From: Crossiella sp. CA-258035 | Lineage (GTDB): Bacteria > Actinomycetota > Actinomycetes > Mycobacteriales > Pseudonocardiaceae | DNA: 64,000 nucleotides | Direction: 5' to 3' | NCBI RefSeq assembly: GCF_030064675.1 | Contig: NZ_CP116413.1 | Location: 467,001 to 531,000 of the forward strand | Shown: piece by piece, positions 49,852 through 59,574 of the stretch | Numbering within the stretch: position 1 is the first letter of the stretch | Layout: the number at the start of each line of letters is the position of its first letter | Made by a program: the position numbers and the translations under genes | Notes under the pieces: model-generated | The model's input: only the letters and a program-made list of their open reading frames with translations | What the model was told of the DNA's origin: nothing | Databases searched by the model: none

Positions 49852-49896
49852 CTACGGGGGGTCCTCGCCGAAACGGCCAGGCCCCCCGGTTTTTTA
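49852..49896 (+). terminator. Intrinsic terminator with six T residues
   Basis: CGGGGGG (49855-49861) pairs with CCCCCCG (49882-49888); an inner GCCG-AAA-CGGC stem caps it; TTTTTT follows at 49890-49895. Textbook form, unusual in this GC-rich window. Confidence 0.85.
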
Positions 49897-50005
49897 TGCC
49901 GCTTCACCAAAGCTGAAGTCGGCCTCTTGCGGCCCTACTTGTGAACCGATAACCATCTTCAGGCTGAAGTGGTTAGTGATTGCCAGTCCCTGCCTGGAGG
50001 TCATC

Positions 50006-50680
50006 ATGCGCACAGCCCTGCTCGCGCTCGCCGCCGCCCTAGCCCTCACCCCGATCACCCCCGCCCTCGCCGCCCAAGCCGCCCCACCCACCGACGCCCC
50101 GCCAACCGCCGCCCAGCTCAAGGCCGCCGTGGCCGCCTGCACCAAGCAGGTCTCCAACGGCAAGTACGCCCACGACGCCGGGGGAGCGCGGACCGTGCCG
50201 GTCTGTGCCACCCGCAAGGCCGTGCACTGGCGGGCGGACCTGGACATCGACTGCGACGGGCAGCGCACCGCCAAGTGCAACGCCAGCACCGATCCGTACT
50301 GGCAGAACGCCACCGCCTTCAACCAGTCCGACGGCAGGCCGCTCAACGCGGAGACGCTGCCCTTCATCGTGGTGCCGCTGGCCAGTCCGACCTGGAACTA
50401 CCGCGACTCCGGGATCACCGGGGGCACAGTGGCGGCCGCGGTGTACAAGGACAAGGTGGTCTACGGGGTGGTGGGGGACCTCGGGCCGAAGGCGATCATC
50501 GGTGAGGCCTCCTACGGCATGGCGCGGCAGCTCGGCATCAACCCGCATCCGAGCACCGGGGGCGTGAGTGGGGCCGTGGTGGACTTCGTGGTGTTCCCCG
50601 GGGTGAAGGCCAGTCCGATCGAGAACAACGCGGCCGCGGTCCGCCTCGGGCAGCAGGCCGCGACCGCGTTGGTCAGCTGA
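50006..50680 (+). CDS. Secreted glycoside hydrolase family 75 chitosanase
   Basis: 224 residues from ATG at 50006 with CTGGAGG 5 bases upstream. Signal peptide about 1-24 (LALTPITPALAAQA). The GH75 core is visible: WRADLDIDCDGQRTAKCN with the catalytic Asp, TLPFIVVPLASPTWNY, DKVVYGVVGDLGPKAIIGEAS with the catalytic Glu, and VDFVVFPG. It cuts chitosan outside the cell, feeding the amino-sugar importers. No dre site was seen upstream; a GCTGAAGT repeat (49911 and 49961) is of unknown meaning. Overlaps the XPB stop by 8 bases. Confidence 0.9.
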   Translation: MRTALLALAAALALTPITPALAAQAAPPTDAPPTAAQLKAAVAACTKQVSNGKYAHDAGGARTVPVCATRKAVHWRADLDIDCDGQRTAKCNASTDPYWQNATAFNQSDGRPLNAETLPFIVVPLASPTWNYRDSGITGGTVAAAVYKDKVVYGVVGDLGPKAIIGEASYGMARQLGINPHPSTGGVSGAVVDFVVFPGVKASPIENNAAAVRLGQQAATALVS

Positions 50681-52334
50681 TCTCCGGTAGTGCCGGGCCG
50701 AGCAGGTCGTCCGCGTCCACGATCCGGTACGCGTACCCCTGCTCGGCCAGGAACCGCTGCCGGTGCGCCGCGTAGTCGGTGTCCAGGCTGTCCCTGGCCA
50801 CCACCGAGTAGAAGTGCGCCTGACGGCCATCTCCCTTGGGGCGCAACAACCTGCCGAGTCGCTGGGCCTCTTCCTGGCGGGAGCCGAAGGTGCCGGAGAC
50901 CTGCACCGCGACCGAGGCCTCGGGCAGGTCGATGGAGAAGTTGGCCACCTTGGACACGACCAGGGTGCGGATCTCGCCCTTGCGGAAGGCGTCGAAGAGG
51001 GCCTCGCGCTCCTTGTTCCTGGTGGAGCCCTGGATGACCGGGGCGTTGAGCGCCTCGCCGAGCTCGTCGAGCTGGTCCAGGTAGGCGCCGATGACCAGGG
51101 TGGGCTCGTCCGGGTGGCGGTCCAGGATGGCGCGGACCACCGGGGCCTTGGTGCGGGCGGTGGAGCACATCTTGTAGCGCTCCTCCGGCTCCGCGGTGGC
51201 GTACTGGAGGCGCTCGTTCTCGGTCATGGTGACCCGGACCTCGACGCACTCCGCGGGCGCGATCCAGCCCTGCGCCTCGATGTCCCGCCACGGCGCGTCG
51301 TAGCGCTTCGGGCCGATCAGGGAGAACACGTCGCCCTCCCGGCCGTCCTCGCGGACCAGGGTCGCGGTCAGGCCGAGGCGGCGGCGGGACTGCAGGTCGG
51401 CGGTCATCCGGAACACCGGGGCCGGCAGCAGGTGCACCTCGTCGTAGACGATCAGGCCCCAGTCCCTGGAGTCGAACAGCTCCAGGTGCCGGTACTCGCC
51501 CTTGGTCTTGCGGGTGATCACCTGGTAGGTGGCGATGGTGACCGGGCGGACCTCCTTGCGCTCGCCCGAGTACTCGCCGATCTCGTCCTCGGTCAGCGAG
51601 GTGCGCGCGACCAGTTCCCGCTTCCACTGCCGGCCGGCCACCGTGTTGGTGACCAGGATCAGCGTGGTCGCCTGCGCCTCGGCCATCGCGGCCGCGCCGA
51701 CCAGCGTCTTGCCCGCGCCGCAGGGCAGCACGATCACGCCGGAGCCGCCCGCCCAGAACGCCTGCGCGGCGTGCCGCTGGTAGTCGCGCAGCGTCCAGCC
51801 GTCCTCGGCCAGCGCGATCGGGTGCGCCTCGCCGTCGACGTAGCCTGCCAGGTCCTCGGCCGGCCAGCCCGCCTTGAGCAGCAGCTGCTTGAGGTGGCCG
51901 CGCTGGCTGGGGTGCACCACCACGGTGTCCGGGTCCAGCCGGTCGCCCAGCATCGGCGCGATCTTCTTGTTGCGCAGCACCTCCTCCAGCACGGCCCGGT
52001 CCACAGTGGACATGACGAGGCCGTGCACGGGGTGGTTGGCCAGTTGCAGCCGCCCGAAGCGGCCCATGGTGTCCACCACATCCACCAGCAGCGGCTGCGG
52101 CACCGAGTAACGCGAGTAGCGGACCAGCGCGTCCACCACCTGCTCGGCGTCGTGCCCGGCGGCGCGCGCGTTCCACAGCGCCAGCGGGGTCACCCGGTAG
52201 GTGTGCACGTGTTCGGGCGCGCGCTCCAGTTCGGCGAACGGCGCGATCGCGATGCGTGCCTCGTCGGCCAGCTCGTGGTCGACCTCTAGCAGCAGGGTCT
52301 TGTCGGACTGGACGATGAGGGGTCCGTCGGTCAC
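50673..52334 (-). CDS. XPB-family DNA repair helicase
   Basis: 553 residues from GTG. N-terminal damage-recognition region (about 60-170), then helicase lobe 1 with LPCGAGKTLVG (Walker A), VYDEVHLLPA (DEVH box) and LGLTATLVRED; lobe 2 with VIQGSTRNKEREALFDAFRKG, SGTFGSRQEEAQRLGRLLRP (motif VI). Bacterial XPB proteins (Rv0861c) unwind DNA 3' to 5'. It starts in a gap divergent from tctC. Confidence 0.95.
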   Translation of the reverse strand: MTDGPLIVQSDKTLLLEVDHELADEARIAIAPFAELERAPEHVHTYRVTPLALWNARAAGHDAEQVVDALVRYSRYSVPQPLLVDVVDTMGRFGRLQLANHPVHGLVMSTVDRAVLEEVLRNKKIAPMLGDRLDPDTVVVHPSQRGHLKQLLLKAGWPAEDLAGYVDGEAHPIALAEDGWTLRDYQRHAAQAFWAGGSGVIVLPCGAGKTLVGAAAMAEAQATTLILVTNTVAGRQWKRELVARTSLTEDEIGEYSGERKEVRPVTIATYQVITRKTKGEYRHLELFDSRDWGLIVYDEVHLLPAPVFRMTADLQSRRRLGLTATLVREDGREGDVFSLIGPKRYDAPWRDIEAQGWIAPAECVEVRVTMTENERLQYATAEPEERYKMCSTARTKAPVVRAILDRHPDEPTLVIGAYLDQLDELGEALNAPVIQGSTRNKEREALFDAFRKGEIRTLVVSKVANFSIDLPEASVAVQVSGTFGSRQEEAQRLGRLLRPKGDGRQAHFYSVVARDSLDTDYAAHRQRFLAEQGYAYRIVDADDLLGPALPEIS

Positions 52335-52449
52335 GGGGTATCGGGCTCCTGGGCCTGGTGGCGGTTTCCTGGCCTTCCAGGGTAGTGACCCCGGAAGTCA
52401 AGTTCGTTCGGGCAGGTCGTGCGGGTGCGCTTCAGAGAACTTCCGACAC

Positions 52450-52521
52450 TTCTTCGCGTTCGGCGGTAGTGGTATAGGGCGCTGATGTGCTGGAATGCTG
52501 CCCGTTCCGCCCAGCACATCA
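52450..52521 (+). promoter_or_regulatory. Promoter and leader hairpin of the tctCBA unit
   Basis: TTCTTC (52450-52455), 17 bases, TATAGG (52473-52478); the predicted start falls at an 11-bp perfect stem TGATGTGCTGG (52483-52493) / CCAGCACATCA (52511-52521). The hairpin may stabilise the 5' end or be an operator. Confidence 0.55.
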
Positions 52522-52581
52522 CTGGGTAAATGAAACGCGCTTCCACCCATGCAACTTCCCTCCATGGAGGAAGGACCCCCG

Positions 52582-53577
52582 ATGCTTCGCCAGATTCCGC
52601 GACGGCGGGTAATCGCCGCCGGTGTCGTGACCACGGTCGCCACCCTGCTCGCCGGATGTACCGGGGGCGCCAGTGGCGGGGCGAACCAGCCGGTCACGGG
52701 GCTGCGCCTGATGGCGCCGGCCAAGCCGGGCGGTGGCTGGCACCAGTCCGCGCAGGCCATGCAGGACGTGCTGCTCAAGGAGAAGCTGGCCACCGGCGCG
52801 CAGGTGTTCAACGTGGAGGGCGCGGGCGGGGTCACCGGCCTCAAGCAGATGGCGGGCGAGAAGGACGACAAGCTGCTGATGATCATGGGTCAGGTCATGG
52901 TCGGCGGCATTCTGAACGCGAAGTCGGACAAAACGCTCAAGGACACCACGCCGATCGCCAAGCTCACCGGCGAGGCGCTGGTCATCGTGGTCCCGGCCGC
53001 CCAGACCGAGATCAACCTGCAGGACTTCCTGACCACCTGGAAGCAGGACCCCAAGGGCACCGTGATCACCGGCGGCTCGGCGGGCGGCGCGGACCAGATC
53101 CTGGCCGGACTGGTCGCCGACGAGGTCGGCATCGACCCCGGTCAGGTGAACTACGTGGCCAACTCCGGTGGTGGCGAGGCGGTGGCCAAGCTGCTCTCCG
53201 GCGAGGTCAAGGCCGGTATCTCCGGGGTCTCGGAGTTCTCCGAGCACGTCAAGTCCGGCAAGCTGCGCGCGGTCGCGGTCAGCGGTGACAAGCGCTCCAC
53301 GCTGCTGCCCGACACCAAGACGCTCAAGGAGCAGGGCGTGCCCATCTCCTACCTGAACTGGCGCGGCGTGGTGGCCCGCCCCGGCCTGTCCGAGGGCGCC
53401 AGGCAGACCCTGGTCGACATGGTCACCAAGATGCGCAACAGCGAGGCGTGGAAGCAGACGCTGAAGGCCAAGGACTGGGAGGACGCCTGGGCCACCGGCG
53501 CGGACTTCTCCAAGTTCATCGACGAGGACGAGGCACGGGTGAAGAAGATGCTCGCCGAAATCGGCGGGATCAAGTGA
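52582..53577 (+). CDS. tctC: Tripartite tricarboxylate transporter substrate-binding lipoprotein (TctC-1)
   Basis: 331 residues from ATG at 52582 (AAGGA 7 bases upstream). Twin-Arg-like RRRVIAAGV start and lipobox LLAGCTGG. The mature domain (LRLMAPAKPGGGWHQSAQAM, FNVEGAGGVTGLKQM, LTGEALVIVVPA, PISYLNWRGVVARPG) is of the TctC/BugT fold that captures organic acids. First gene of a TctC-TctB-TctA unit; GTGA overlap with tctB. A paralogue lies 2 kb downstream. Confidence 0.92.
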   Translation: MLRQIPRRRVIAAGVVTTVATLLAGCTGGASGGANQPVTGLRLMAPAKPGGGWHQSAQAMQDVLLKEKLATGAQVFNVEGAGGVTGLKQMAGEKDDKLLMIMGQVMVGGILNAKSDKTLKDTTPIAKLTGEALVIVVPAAQTEINLQDFLTTWKQDPKGTVITGGSAGGADQILAGLVADEVGIDPGQVNYVANSGGGEAVAKLLSGEVKAGISGVSEFSEHVKSGKLRAVAVSGDKRSTLLPDTKTLKEQGVPISYLNWRGVVARPGLSEGARQTLVDMVTKMRNSEAWKQTLKAKDWEDAWATGADFSKFIDEDEARVKKMLAEIGGIK

Positions 53578-54116
53578 CCACCAGCACCGACCACAGCTCG
53601 GCACTCGGCCGTCCCGGAAAGCGGGGCGGCCGAGCCCTCGTCAGCGGTGAGCTGCTGCTGACCGCACTGCTCGGCGGCCTGGGCGTCTACGTCCTGGTCG
53701 AGACTCCGACGATCATGGTCCCGCCGGCCGCCGCGGTGGCCGGGCCCCGGCTGTTCCCCTACCTCATCGGCGGCCTGCTGGTCGGGGTCGCGGTGCTGCT
53801 CACCGTGCAGGTGCTGCGCGGCCAGGCCGCCCCGCCGGAGGAAGGCGAGGACGTCGACCTCAGCCAGCGCAGCGACAAGCGCGCGGTGCTGCTGCTGGTC
53901 GGACTGTTCGCCGGGCACGCGGTGCTGATCGAGCCGATCGGCTGGCCGCTGGCCGCCGCGCTGCTGTTCGCCGGCACCGCGGTGATCCTGGGCGCCCGCC
54001 GCTGGTGGGTGATCGTGGTCAGCGCGCTGGCCCTGGCCCTGGCGCTGTGGGCGGTGTTCGTCTTCGGCCTCGGCGCCTACCTGCCCGGCGGCCCGCTGCA
54101 GGGCCTGCTCGGGTGA
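53574..54116 (+). CDS. tctB: Tripartite tricarboxylate transporter small membrane protein TctB
   Basis: 180 residues from GTG at 53574. Four hydrophobic segments: [52 protein letters not shown] and the last [20 protein letters not shown]. Typical TctB lengths and topology. Overlaps tctC and tctA by 4 bases each. Confidence 0.9.
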   Translation: MTTSTDHSSALGRPGKRGGRALVSGELLLTALLGGLGVYVLVETPTIMVPPAAAVAGPRLFPYLIGGLLVGVAVLLTVQVLRGQAAPPEEGEDVDLSQRSDKRAVLLLVGLFAGHAVLIEPIGWPLAAALLFAGTAVILGARRWWVIVVSALALALALWAVFVFGLGAYLPGGPLQGLLG

Positions 54117-55627
54117 GCGCGCTGCTCCAGGGCTTCCAGAGCGCCCTGGCCGTGGAGAACCTGCTGTTCGCGCTGCTCGGCGTGCTGCTGGGCACGCTGG
54201 TCGGGGTGCTGCCGGGAATCGGCCCCGCCATGACGGTGGCCCTGCTGCTGCCGATCACCTACCTGGTGCCGCCGGCCGCCGCGCTGATCATGTTCGCCGG
54301 CATCTACTACGGCGGCATGTACGGCGGCTCCACCACCTCGATCCTGCTCAACACCCCCGGTGAGTCCGCCTCGATCATCACCGCCCTGGAGGGCAACAAG
54401 ATGGCCAGGGCGGGCCGGGGCGCGCAGGCGCTGGCCACCGCGGCCATCGGCTCCTTCGTCGCGGGCACCATCGGCACCCTGCTGCTGTCCCTGCTCGCCC
54501 CGCAGATCGCGGAGTGGGCCATCAAGCTCACCTCGGCGGACTACTTCGCGCTGACCGTGCTGGCCTTCTGCACCGTCTCGGCGATGCTGGGCGCCTCGCC
54601 GTTGCGCGGGGTGGCCGCGCTCGCGCTCGGGCTGTTCCTCGGGCTGATCGGCACCGAGTCGCAGACCGGGCAGAGCCGGTTCGACTTCGGCGTGGACGAG
54701 CTCTCCCGCGGCGTGCCGGTGGTGGTGGCCGCGGTCGGCCTGTTCGCCGTCGGCGAGGCGCTGTACGTGGCCTCCAGGATGCGGCACGGGGCGCCGCAGG
54801 TGATCCCGGTGAACAAGGTCTGGTGGCTGCCCAGGGAGGACCTGAAGCGGTCCTGGCGGCCCTGGCTGCGCGGCACCCTGATCGGCTTCCCGATCGGCGC
54901 GGTGCCGGCCGGCGGCGCGGACGTGACCACGTTCCTGTCCTACGCGGTGGAGAAGAAGCTGACCAAGCGGCCCGAGGAGTTCGGCAAGGGCGCGATCGAG
55001 GGCGTGGCCGGTCCGGAGGCGGCCAACAACGCGGCCGCGGCCGGGGTGCTGGTCCCGCTGCTCACCCTCGGCCTGCCCACCTCGGCCACCGCGGCGATCA
55101 TGCTGGCCGCGTTCACCAGCTACAACATCCAGCCGGGCCCGCTGCTGTTCGAGACCGAGCCGGTGCTGGTGTGGACGCTGATCGCCTCGCTGTACGTGGG
55201 CAACGTGCTGCTGCTGGTGCTGAACCTGCCGCTGGCCGGGCTCTGGGTGAAGATCCTGCGAGTTCCCCGGCCGTACCTGTACGCGGGCATCCTGCTCTGC
55301 GCCTCGCTGGGCGCCTACGCGGCCAGCAGCGCCTGGCAGGGCCTGGTCGTGCTGGCCGGGATCGGGCTGCTCGGCTTCGTCATGCGGCGCTACGGCTGGC
55401 CGGTGGCCCCGGCCATCCTCGGGCTGATCCTGGGCCCGGTGGCCGAGACCAACCTGCGCAAGGCGCTGCAGATCAGCCAGGGCGACGTGGGCGCGCTGGT
55501 GCACACCCCGTTCTCCATCGTGGTGCTCGGCGCGGCCGTCCTCGCGGTGGGGGTGCCCCTGGTCCTCCGGGCCCGGGCAGCCGCGAAGAACAGGGCCGAA
55601 CTGCGGGAATCCACATCGATAATCTGA
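54113..55627 (+). CDS. tctA: Tripartite tricarboxylate transporter large membrane protein (TctA-1)
   Basis: 504 residues from GTG (GTGA overlap). Twelve or so helices. TctA marks: [79 protein letters not shown] and [18 protein letters not shown]. It moves citrate-like acids with an ion gradient. Near-identical in blocks to TctA-2. Confidence 0.94.
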   Translation: MSALLQGFQSALAVENLLFALLGVLLGTLVGVLPGIGPAMTVALLLPITYLVPPAAALIMFAGIYYGGMYGGSTTSILLNTPGESASIITALEGNKMARAGRGAQALATAAIGSFVAGTIGTLLLSLLAPQIAEWAIKLTSADYFALTVLAFCTVSAMLGASPLRGVAALALGLFLGLIGTESQTGQSRFDFGVDELSRGVPVVVAAVGLFAVGEALYVASRMRHGAPQVIPVNKVWWLPREDLKRSWRPWLRGTLIGFPIGAVPAGGADVTTFLSYAVEKKLTKRPEEFGKGAIEGVAGPEAANNAAAAGVLVPLLTLGLPTSATAAIMLAAFTSYNIQPGPLLFETEPVLVWTLIASLYVGNVLLLVLNLPLAGLWVKILRVPRPYLYAGILLCASLGAYAASSAWQGLVVLAGIGLLGFVMRRYGWPVAPAILGLILGPVAETNLRKALQISQGDVGALVHTPFSIVVLGAAVLAVGVPLVLRARAAAKNRAELRESTSII

Positions 55628-55686
55628 AAGTTGGTTCTTTTCCAACGTCCTGTTGTGCAATCGCTGGTTGTGGTTGGTTGCTCGCC

Positions 55687-56673
55687 ATGCGTGTTCAACG
55701 AGGAACGATGGCGGCCGGCGCCCTGCTGATGGCCGCCGCACTGGTGGCCGGGTGCGGAAACGGTGGCAACGCGGCGCCCGGTGCGCCGATGGAGGGCTTG
55801 CGCCTGATGGTGCCTGCCAAGGCCGGTGGTGGCTGGCACCAGACCGCGGAGGCGGTGCGCAACGTGCTGCAACGCGACAACCTGGCCACCGGGACCGAGG
55901 TGTTCAACGTGGCCGGGGCCAACGGCATCACCGGGCTGAACCAGCTGACCGGCGAGCGCAACGAGAAGGTGCTCATGGTCATGGGCAAGGTCATGGTGGC
56001 CAGCGTGATCAACTCCAAGTCCAGCAAGACGCTCAAGAACACCACCCCACTGGCCCGGCTGACCAGCGAGAGCATGGCGCTGGTGGTCCCGGCCAAGTCC
56101 CCGTACACCAACCTGCAGGACTTCCTGACCGGCTGGAAGCAGGACGCCAAGGGCACCGTGGTCACCGGTGGTGTGGTGGCCGACGTGGACCACATCCTGT
56201 CCGGGCTGATCGCCGACGAGGTCGGCATCGACCCCAAGGTGGTCAACTTCCTGCCGAACCAGGGCGGCGGCGGCGAGTCGGTGGCCAAGCTGCTCTCCGG
56301 CGAGGCGAAGGCCGGCATCTCCGGCGTCTCCGAATACGCCGAACAGGTGAAAGCCGGGAACCTGCGCGCCCTCGCGGTGTCCGGCGACAAGCGGTCAAAG
56401 CTGCTGCCTGAGGTTAAAACGTTGAAGGAGCAAGGAGTGCCCATCTCCTACGTCAACTGGCGTGGCGTGGTCGGCACGCCGGACCTGGCGGGCAGCGCCA
56501 AGACCGACCTGGTGAACATGTTCAGCAAGCTCAAGGAGAGCCAGGCCTGGCAGCAGATGCTGCGGGACAAGGACTGGGAAGACGCTTTCCTGGCCGGCCC
56601 GGACTTCGACAGCTACATCGAGTCGGAGAGCGCGGCGGCGAAGAAGGTGCTCACCGAGATCGGTCTTGCCTAG
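55687..56673 (+). CDS. tctC: Tripartite tricarboxylate transporter substrate-binding lipoprotein (TctC-2)
   Basis: 328 residues from ATG at 55687; ATG at 55708 has a better GAGGAACG site but would leave a short signal peptide. Lipobox ALVAGCGNG. Paralogue of TctC-1 through its whole length: LRLMVPAKAGGGWHQTAEAV, FNVAGANGITGLNQL, SGEAKAGISGVSEYAEQVKAG, QGVPISYVNWRGVVGTP. A 59-base gap with a small GTTGG/CCAAC hairpin separates it from tctA-1. Confidence 0.92.
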   Translation: MRVQRGTMAAGALLMAAALVAGCGNGGNAAPGAPMEGLRLMVPAKAGGGWHQTAEAVRNVLQRDNLATGTEVFNVAGANGITGLNQLTGERNEKVLMVMGKVMVASVINSKSSKTLKNTTPLARLTSESMALVVPAKSPYTNLQDFLTGWKQDAKGTVVTGGVVADVDHILSGLIADEVGIDPKVVNFLPNQGGGGESVAKLLSGEAKAGISGVSEYAEQVKAGNLRALAVSGDKRSKLLPEVKTLKEQGVPISYVNWRGVVGTPDLAGSAKTDLVNMFSKLKESQAWQQMLRDKDWEDAFLAGPDFDSYIESESAAAKKVLTEIGLA

Positions 56674-56718
56674 CCACAGGACCTGGCACCACACAACACG
56701 CACGGCAGAGGCGGGGAA

Positions 56719-58227
56719 TTGAGCACGTTCGACTACGTCATGCAGGGGTTCGCGGCCGCGGTCACCGTGGAGAACCTGCTGTTCGCCCTGGGGGGCGTGC
56801 TACTGGGGACGCTGGTCGGGGTGTTGCCGGGCATCGGTCCGGCGATGACCGTCGCCCTGCTGCTGCCGATCACCTACTCGGTGCCACCCGCGGCCGCGCT
56901 GATCATGTTCGCCGGGGTGCTCTACGGCGGGATGTACGGCGGTTCCACCACCTCCATCCTGCTCAACACCCCTGGCGAGTCGGCGTCGGTGATCACCGCG
57001 CTGGAGGGCAACAAGATGGCCCGGGCGGGCCGGGGGGCACAGGCGCTGGCCACTGCCGCCCTCGGCTCGTTCGTGGCCGGCACCATCGGCACCGTGCTGC
57101 TGGCCCTGCTCGCCCCGCAGGTCGCGGACTGGGCGGTGCACCTGACCTCGGCGGACTACTTCGCGCTGACCGTGCTGGCCTTCTGCACGGTGGCCACCAT
57201 GCTCGGCGGCAGCGCGATCCGCGGCTTCGCCAGCCTGGCCCTCGGCCTGGTGCTGGGCCTGGTCGGCCTGGACCCGATGTCCAGCCAGGAGCGCTTCACC
57301 CTCGGCATCGGTGAACTGGTCAACGGCGTCGACCTGGTGATCGCCGCGGTCGGCCTGTTCGCCGTCGGGGAGGCCCTCTACACCGCCGCCAGGCTGCGCC
57401 ACGGGGCGCCGGAGGTGATCCCGGTCAACCGGGTCTGGTGGCTGCCCAAGGAGGACCTGAAGCGGTCCTGGAAGCCCTGGCTGCGCGGCGCGGCGCTGGG
57501 CTTCCCGCTCGGCGCGGTGCCTGCGGGCGGCCCGGTGATCTCCACCTTCCTGTCCTACGCGGTGGAGAAGAAGCTGGCGAAGAAGCCGGAGGAGTTCGGC
57601 AAGGGCGCGATCGAGGGCGTGGCCGGGCCGGAGGCCGCGAACAACGCGGGCGCGGCCGGCATGCTGGTCCCGCTGCTCACCCTGGGCCTGCCCACCTCGG
57701 CCACCGCCGCGGTGATGCTGGCCGCCTTCGGCAGCTACAGCATCGAACCGGGCCCGCTGCTGTTCCAGAGCCAGCCGCTGCTGGTCTGGACGCTGATCGC
57801 CTCGCTGTACCTGGGCAACGTGATGCTGCTCGTCCTGAACCTGCCACTGGTCGGCATCTGGGTGAAGATCCTGCGCATCCCGCGGCCGTACCTGTACGCG
57901 GGCATCCTGGTCTGCGCCTCGCTCGGGGCCTACGCGGGCAGCCAGCAGTACTCGGGGCTGCTGGTGCTGCTGGCCCTCGGCGTGCTGGGGCTGGCCATGC
58001 GGCGCTACGGCTGGCCGGTGCTGCCGGCCATCCTCGGGCTGGTGCTCGGGCCGATCGCGGAGGAGAACCTGCGCAAGGCGCTGCAGGTCAGCCAGGGTGA
58101 TCCGGCCACGCTGCTGGCCAGCCCGTTCGCCAAGATCGTGCTCGGGCTGGCCCTGCTGAGCATGCTGGCCCCGCTGCTGCTGCGCGGCCTGAAGGCGCTG
58201 CGCGCCCGGCCTGCCGGGGTCAGTTGA
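56719..58227 (+). CDS. tctA: Tripartite tricarboxylate transporter large membrane protein (TctA-2)
   Basis: 502 residues from TTG at 56719 (GGGGAA upstream). Same blocks as TctA-1 ([58 protein letters not shown]). No TctB precedes it: the second unit is TctC-TctA only, so it may share the first TctB. Ends with an 8-bp convergent overlap with the SsuA-like gene. Confidence 0.94.
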   Translation: MSTFDYVMQGFAAAVTVENLLFALGGVLLGTLVGVLPGIGPAMTVALLLPITYSVPPAAALIMFAGVLYGGMYGGSTTSILLNTPGESASVITALEGNKMARAGRGAQALATAALGSFVAGTIGTVLLALLAPQVADWAVHLTSADYFALTVLAFCTVATMLGGSAIRGFASLALGLVLGLVGLDPMSSQERFTLGIGELVNGVDLVIAAVGLFAVGEALYTAARLRHGAPEVIPVNRVWWLPKEDLKRSWKPWLRGAALGFPLGAVPAGGPVISTFLSYAVEKKLAKKPEEFGKGAIEGVAGPEAANNAGAAGMLVPLLTLGLPTSATAAVMLAAFGSYSIEPGPLLFQSQPLLVWTLIASLYLGNVMLLVLNLPLVGIWVKILRIPRPYLYAGILVCASLGAYAGSQQYSGLLVLLALGVLGLAMRRYGWPVLPAILGLVLGPIAEENLRKALQVSQGDPATLLASPFAKIVLGLALLSMLAPLLLRGLKALRARPAGVS

Positions 58228-59203
58228 CCGGCGCCGACGGCGGCAGCAGCTGGAGCACGTCCAGGCGGGTGTTGAGCAGCTTGTTGCTCTCCATCATGTC
58301 CGCGACCCGCTGCAGCCGGACCGGGTTGATCGACACCGGGAAGGTGCCCACCGCCACCAGGGCCGCGGTCTGCGGGTCCAGGGTGGCGTACTTGATCAGC
58401 ACTTCCTGCACCTTGAGGTGGTTGGTGCCGAGCAGCTGGGCCTCGCTGAGCACCTGGCGGAAGGCGGCGAAGGTCTTCGGGCTCTCCTCGGCCGCGCGCC
58501 GGGTGGCCGCGTAGCCGGACATCGGGAAGTCCAGGGTGCCGCCGCGGGCGGTGTCGCTGAGCACGACCGCGCCGATCTGCTTCTGCACCCTGGTCAGGTG
58601 CGGCTCCACCATCCAGGCCGCCTCGACCTTGCCGGTGAGCAGCGCGGACTCCATCTTGCCGAACTCGACCTGCTCCAGCTTGACCTCGTTCACCCCGGCC
58701 GCCTTGAACACGGTCTTGGTGGTCAGCGCGCCGATGCTGTCGGTGGAGTCCACGCCGATGGTCGGCCGGGAGTTCCCGCGGTTGAGCGCGGTGAAGGTGG
58801 AGTTCTTCAGGGTGACCAGGGCCATCGTGTTGGTGCCCGCCTGGTACGCCTCACCCTGGAGCTGGAGCTCAGCGCCCTCGGCCGCGGCCTTGAAGAAGGT
58901 CACGTGGCTGGCGAAGGCGATGTCGATGGTCCCGTTGTTCAGGGCCGCCATCGCCTCTTTTTCAGAGTTCATGCTGATCGTGTCGACGTTGAGGCCGATG
59001 GCGGAGAACTTGCCGTCCTCCTTGGCCATGAACAGCGGCGCCACGTCCACCAGCGGCAGGAAGCCGACTCGCAGGGTGGTCTTCTCCAGCACCGGCTTGG
59101 CGCCGGCGCCGCCGCCGCTGAAGAGCGAGCAGCTCGCCGTGACCGCCACCATTGCCGTGCTCAGCACCACTGCCACGCTGCGGCGCAGTGTCTTGTTCGC
59201 CAT
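58220..59203 (-). CDS. SsuA/NMT1-type ABC substrate-binding lipoprotein, no transporter genes nearby
   Basis: 327 residues from ATG. Lipobox [93 protein letters not shown] and [15 protein letters not shown] mark the periplasmic-binding fold used for sulfonates, nitrate or thiamine precursors. The cognate permease and ATPase are not in this window. Its start faces the conservon promoter. Ligand unknown. Confidence 0.87.
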   Translation of the reverse strand: MANKTLRRSVAVVLSTAMVAVTASCSLFSGGGAGAKPVLEKTTLRVGFLPLVDVAPLFMAKEDGKFSAIGLNVDTISMNSEKEAMAALNNGTIDIAFASHVTFFKAAAEGAELQLQGEAYQAGTNTMALVTLKNSTFTALNRGNSRPTIGVDSTDSIGALTTKTVFKAAGVNEVKLEQVEFGKMESALLTGKVEAAWMVEPHLTRVQKQIGAVVLSDTARGGTLDFPMSGYAATRRAAEESPKTFAAFRQVLSEAQLLGTNHLKVQEVLIKYATLDPQTAALVAVGTFPVSINPVRLQRVADMMESNKLLNTRLDVLQLLPPSAPVN

Positions 59204-59574
59204 CGGGAGAGCCTCTCGCCGTCCTGCTTCTAGCCGCGTGCTGCCACGGCTGACCTACATCGCGGTGCACGCGCTGTCTGTGCGCAGTGTCGCAGTGTGC
59301 CGGAAGTAGATGCTAACGAGGTAGAGACCACCCACAAGCAGGACTTCAGGTAGAGCTTTGGACACGTTGCGCAATCCTGCCCTTTCGCGCGGTGGGGGAT
59401 TCCCACTAGGCTCTCCGGCCTAGCCGCTGGTGGTTCAGCTCTGCCACGCGTGTGCTCGGCGCCAACCCCCCTGGCGTCCCGAGTAGGAGCTGTGCTGCAA
59501 TTCGGCCCGATTCGCGAGTCCAACCTCGGTCCGGGGAGGGACCGGGACACTGCTGCTGGAAGAGGAAGCCCAGG
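59204..59574. other. Intergenic region before cvnA
   Basis: 371 bases between divergent genes. It has a small CTAGGC-N6-GCCTAG palindrome (59406-59423) and a low-GC stretch around 59290-59380. No gene or named operator was recognised. The cvnA frame is open from 59452 but unlike the family there. Confidence 0.6.

Noticed and set aside
49852..49896. tRNA or riboswitch
   Set aside because: Too short and without cloverleaf or known aptamer; it is a plain terminator.
55627..55650. Small GTTGG/CCAAC hairpin as terminator of tctA-1
   Set aside because: Only 5 pairs; too weak to call, though it may slow transcription.
59452..59574. Longer N-terminus of cvnA
   Set aside because: Residues there are unlike the family and there is a good ribosome binding site for GTG at 59575.
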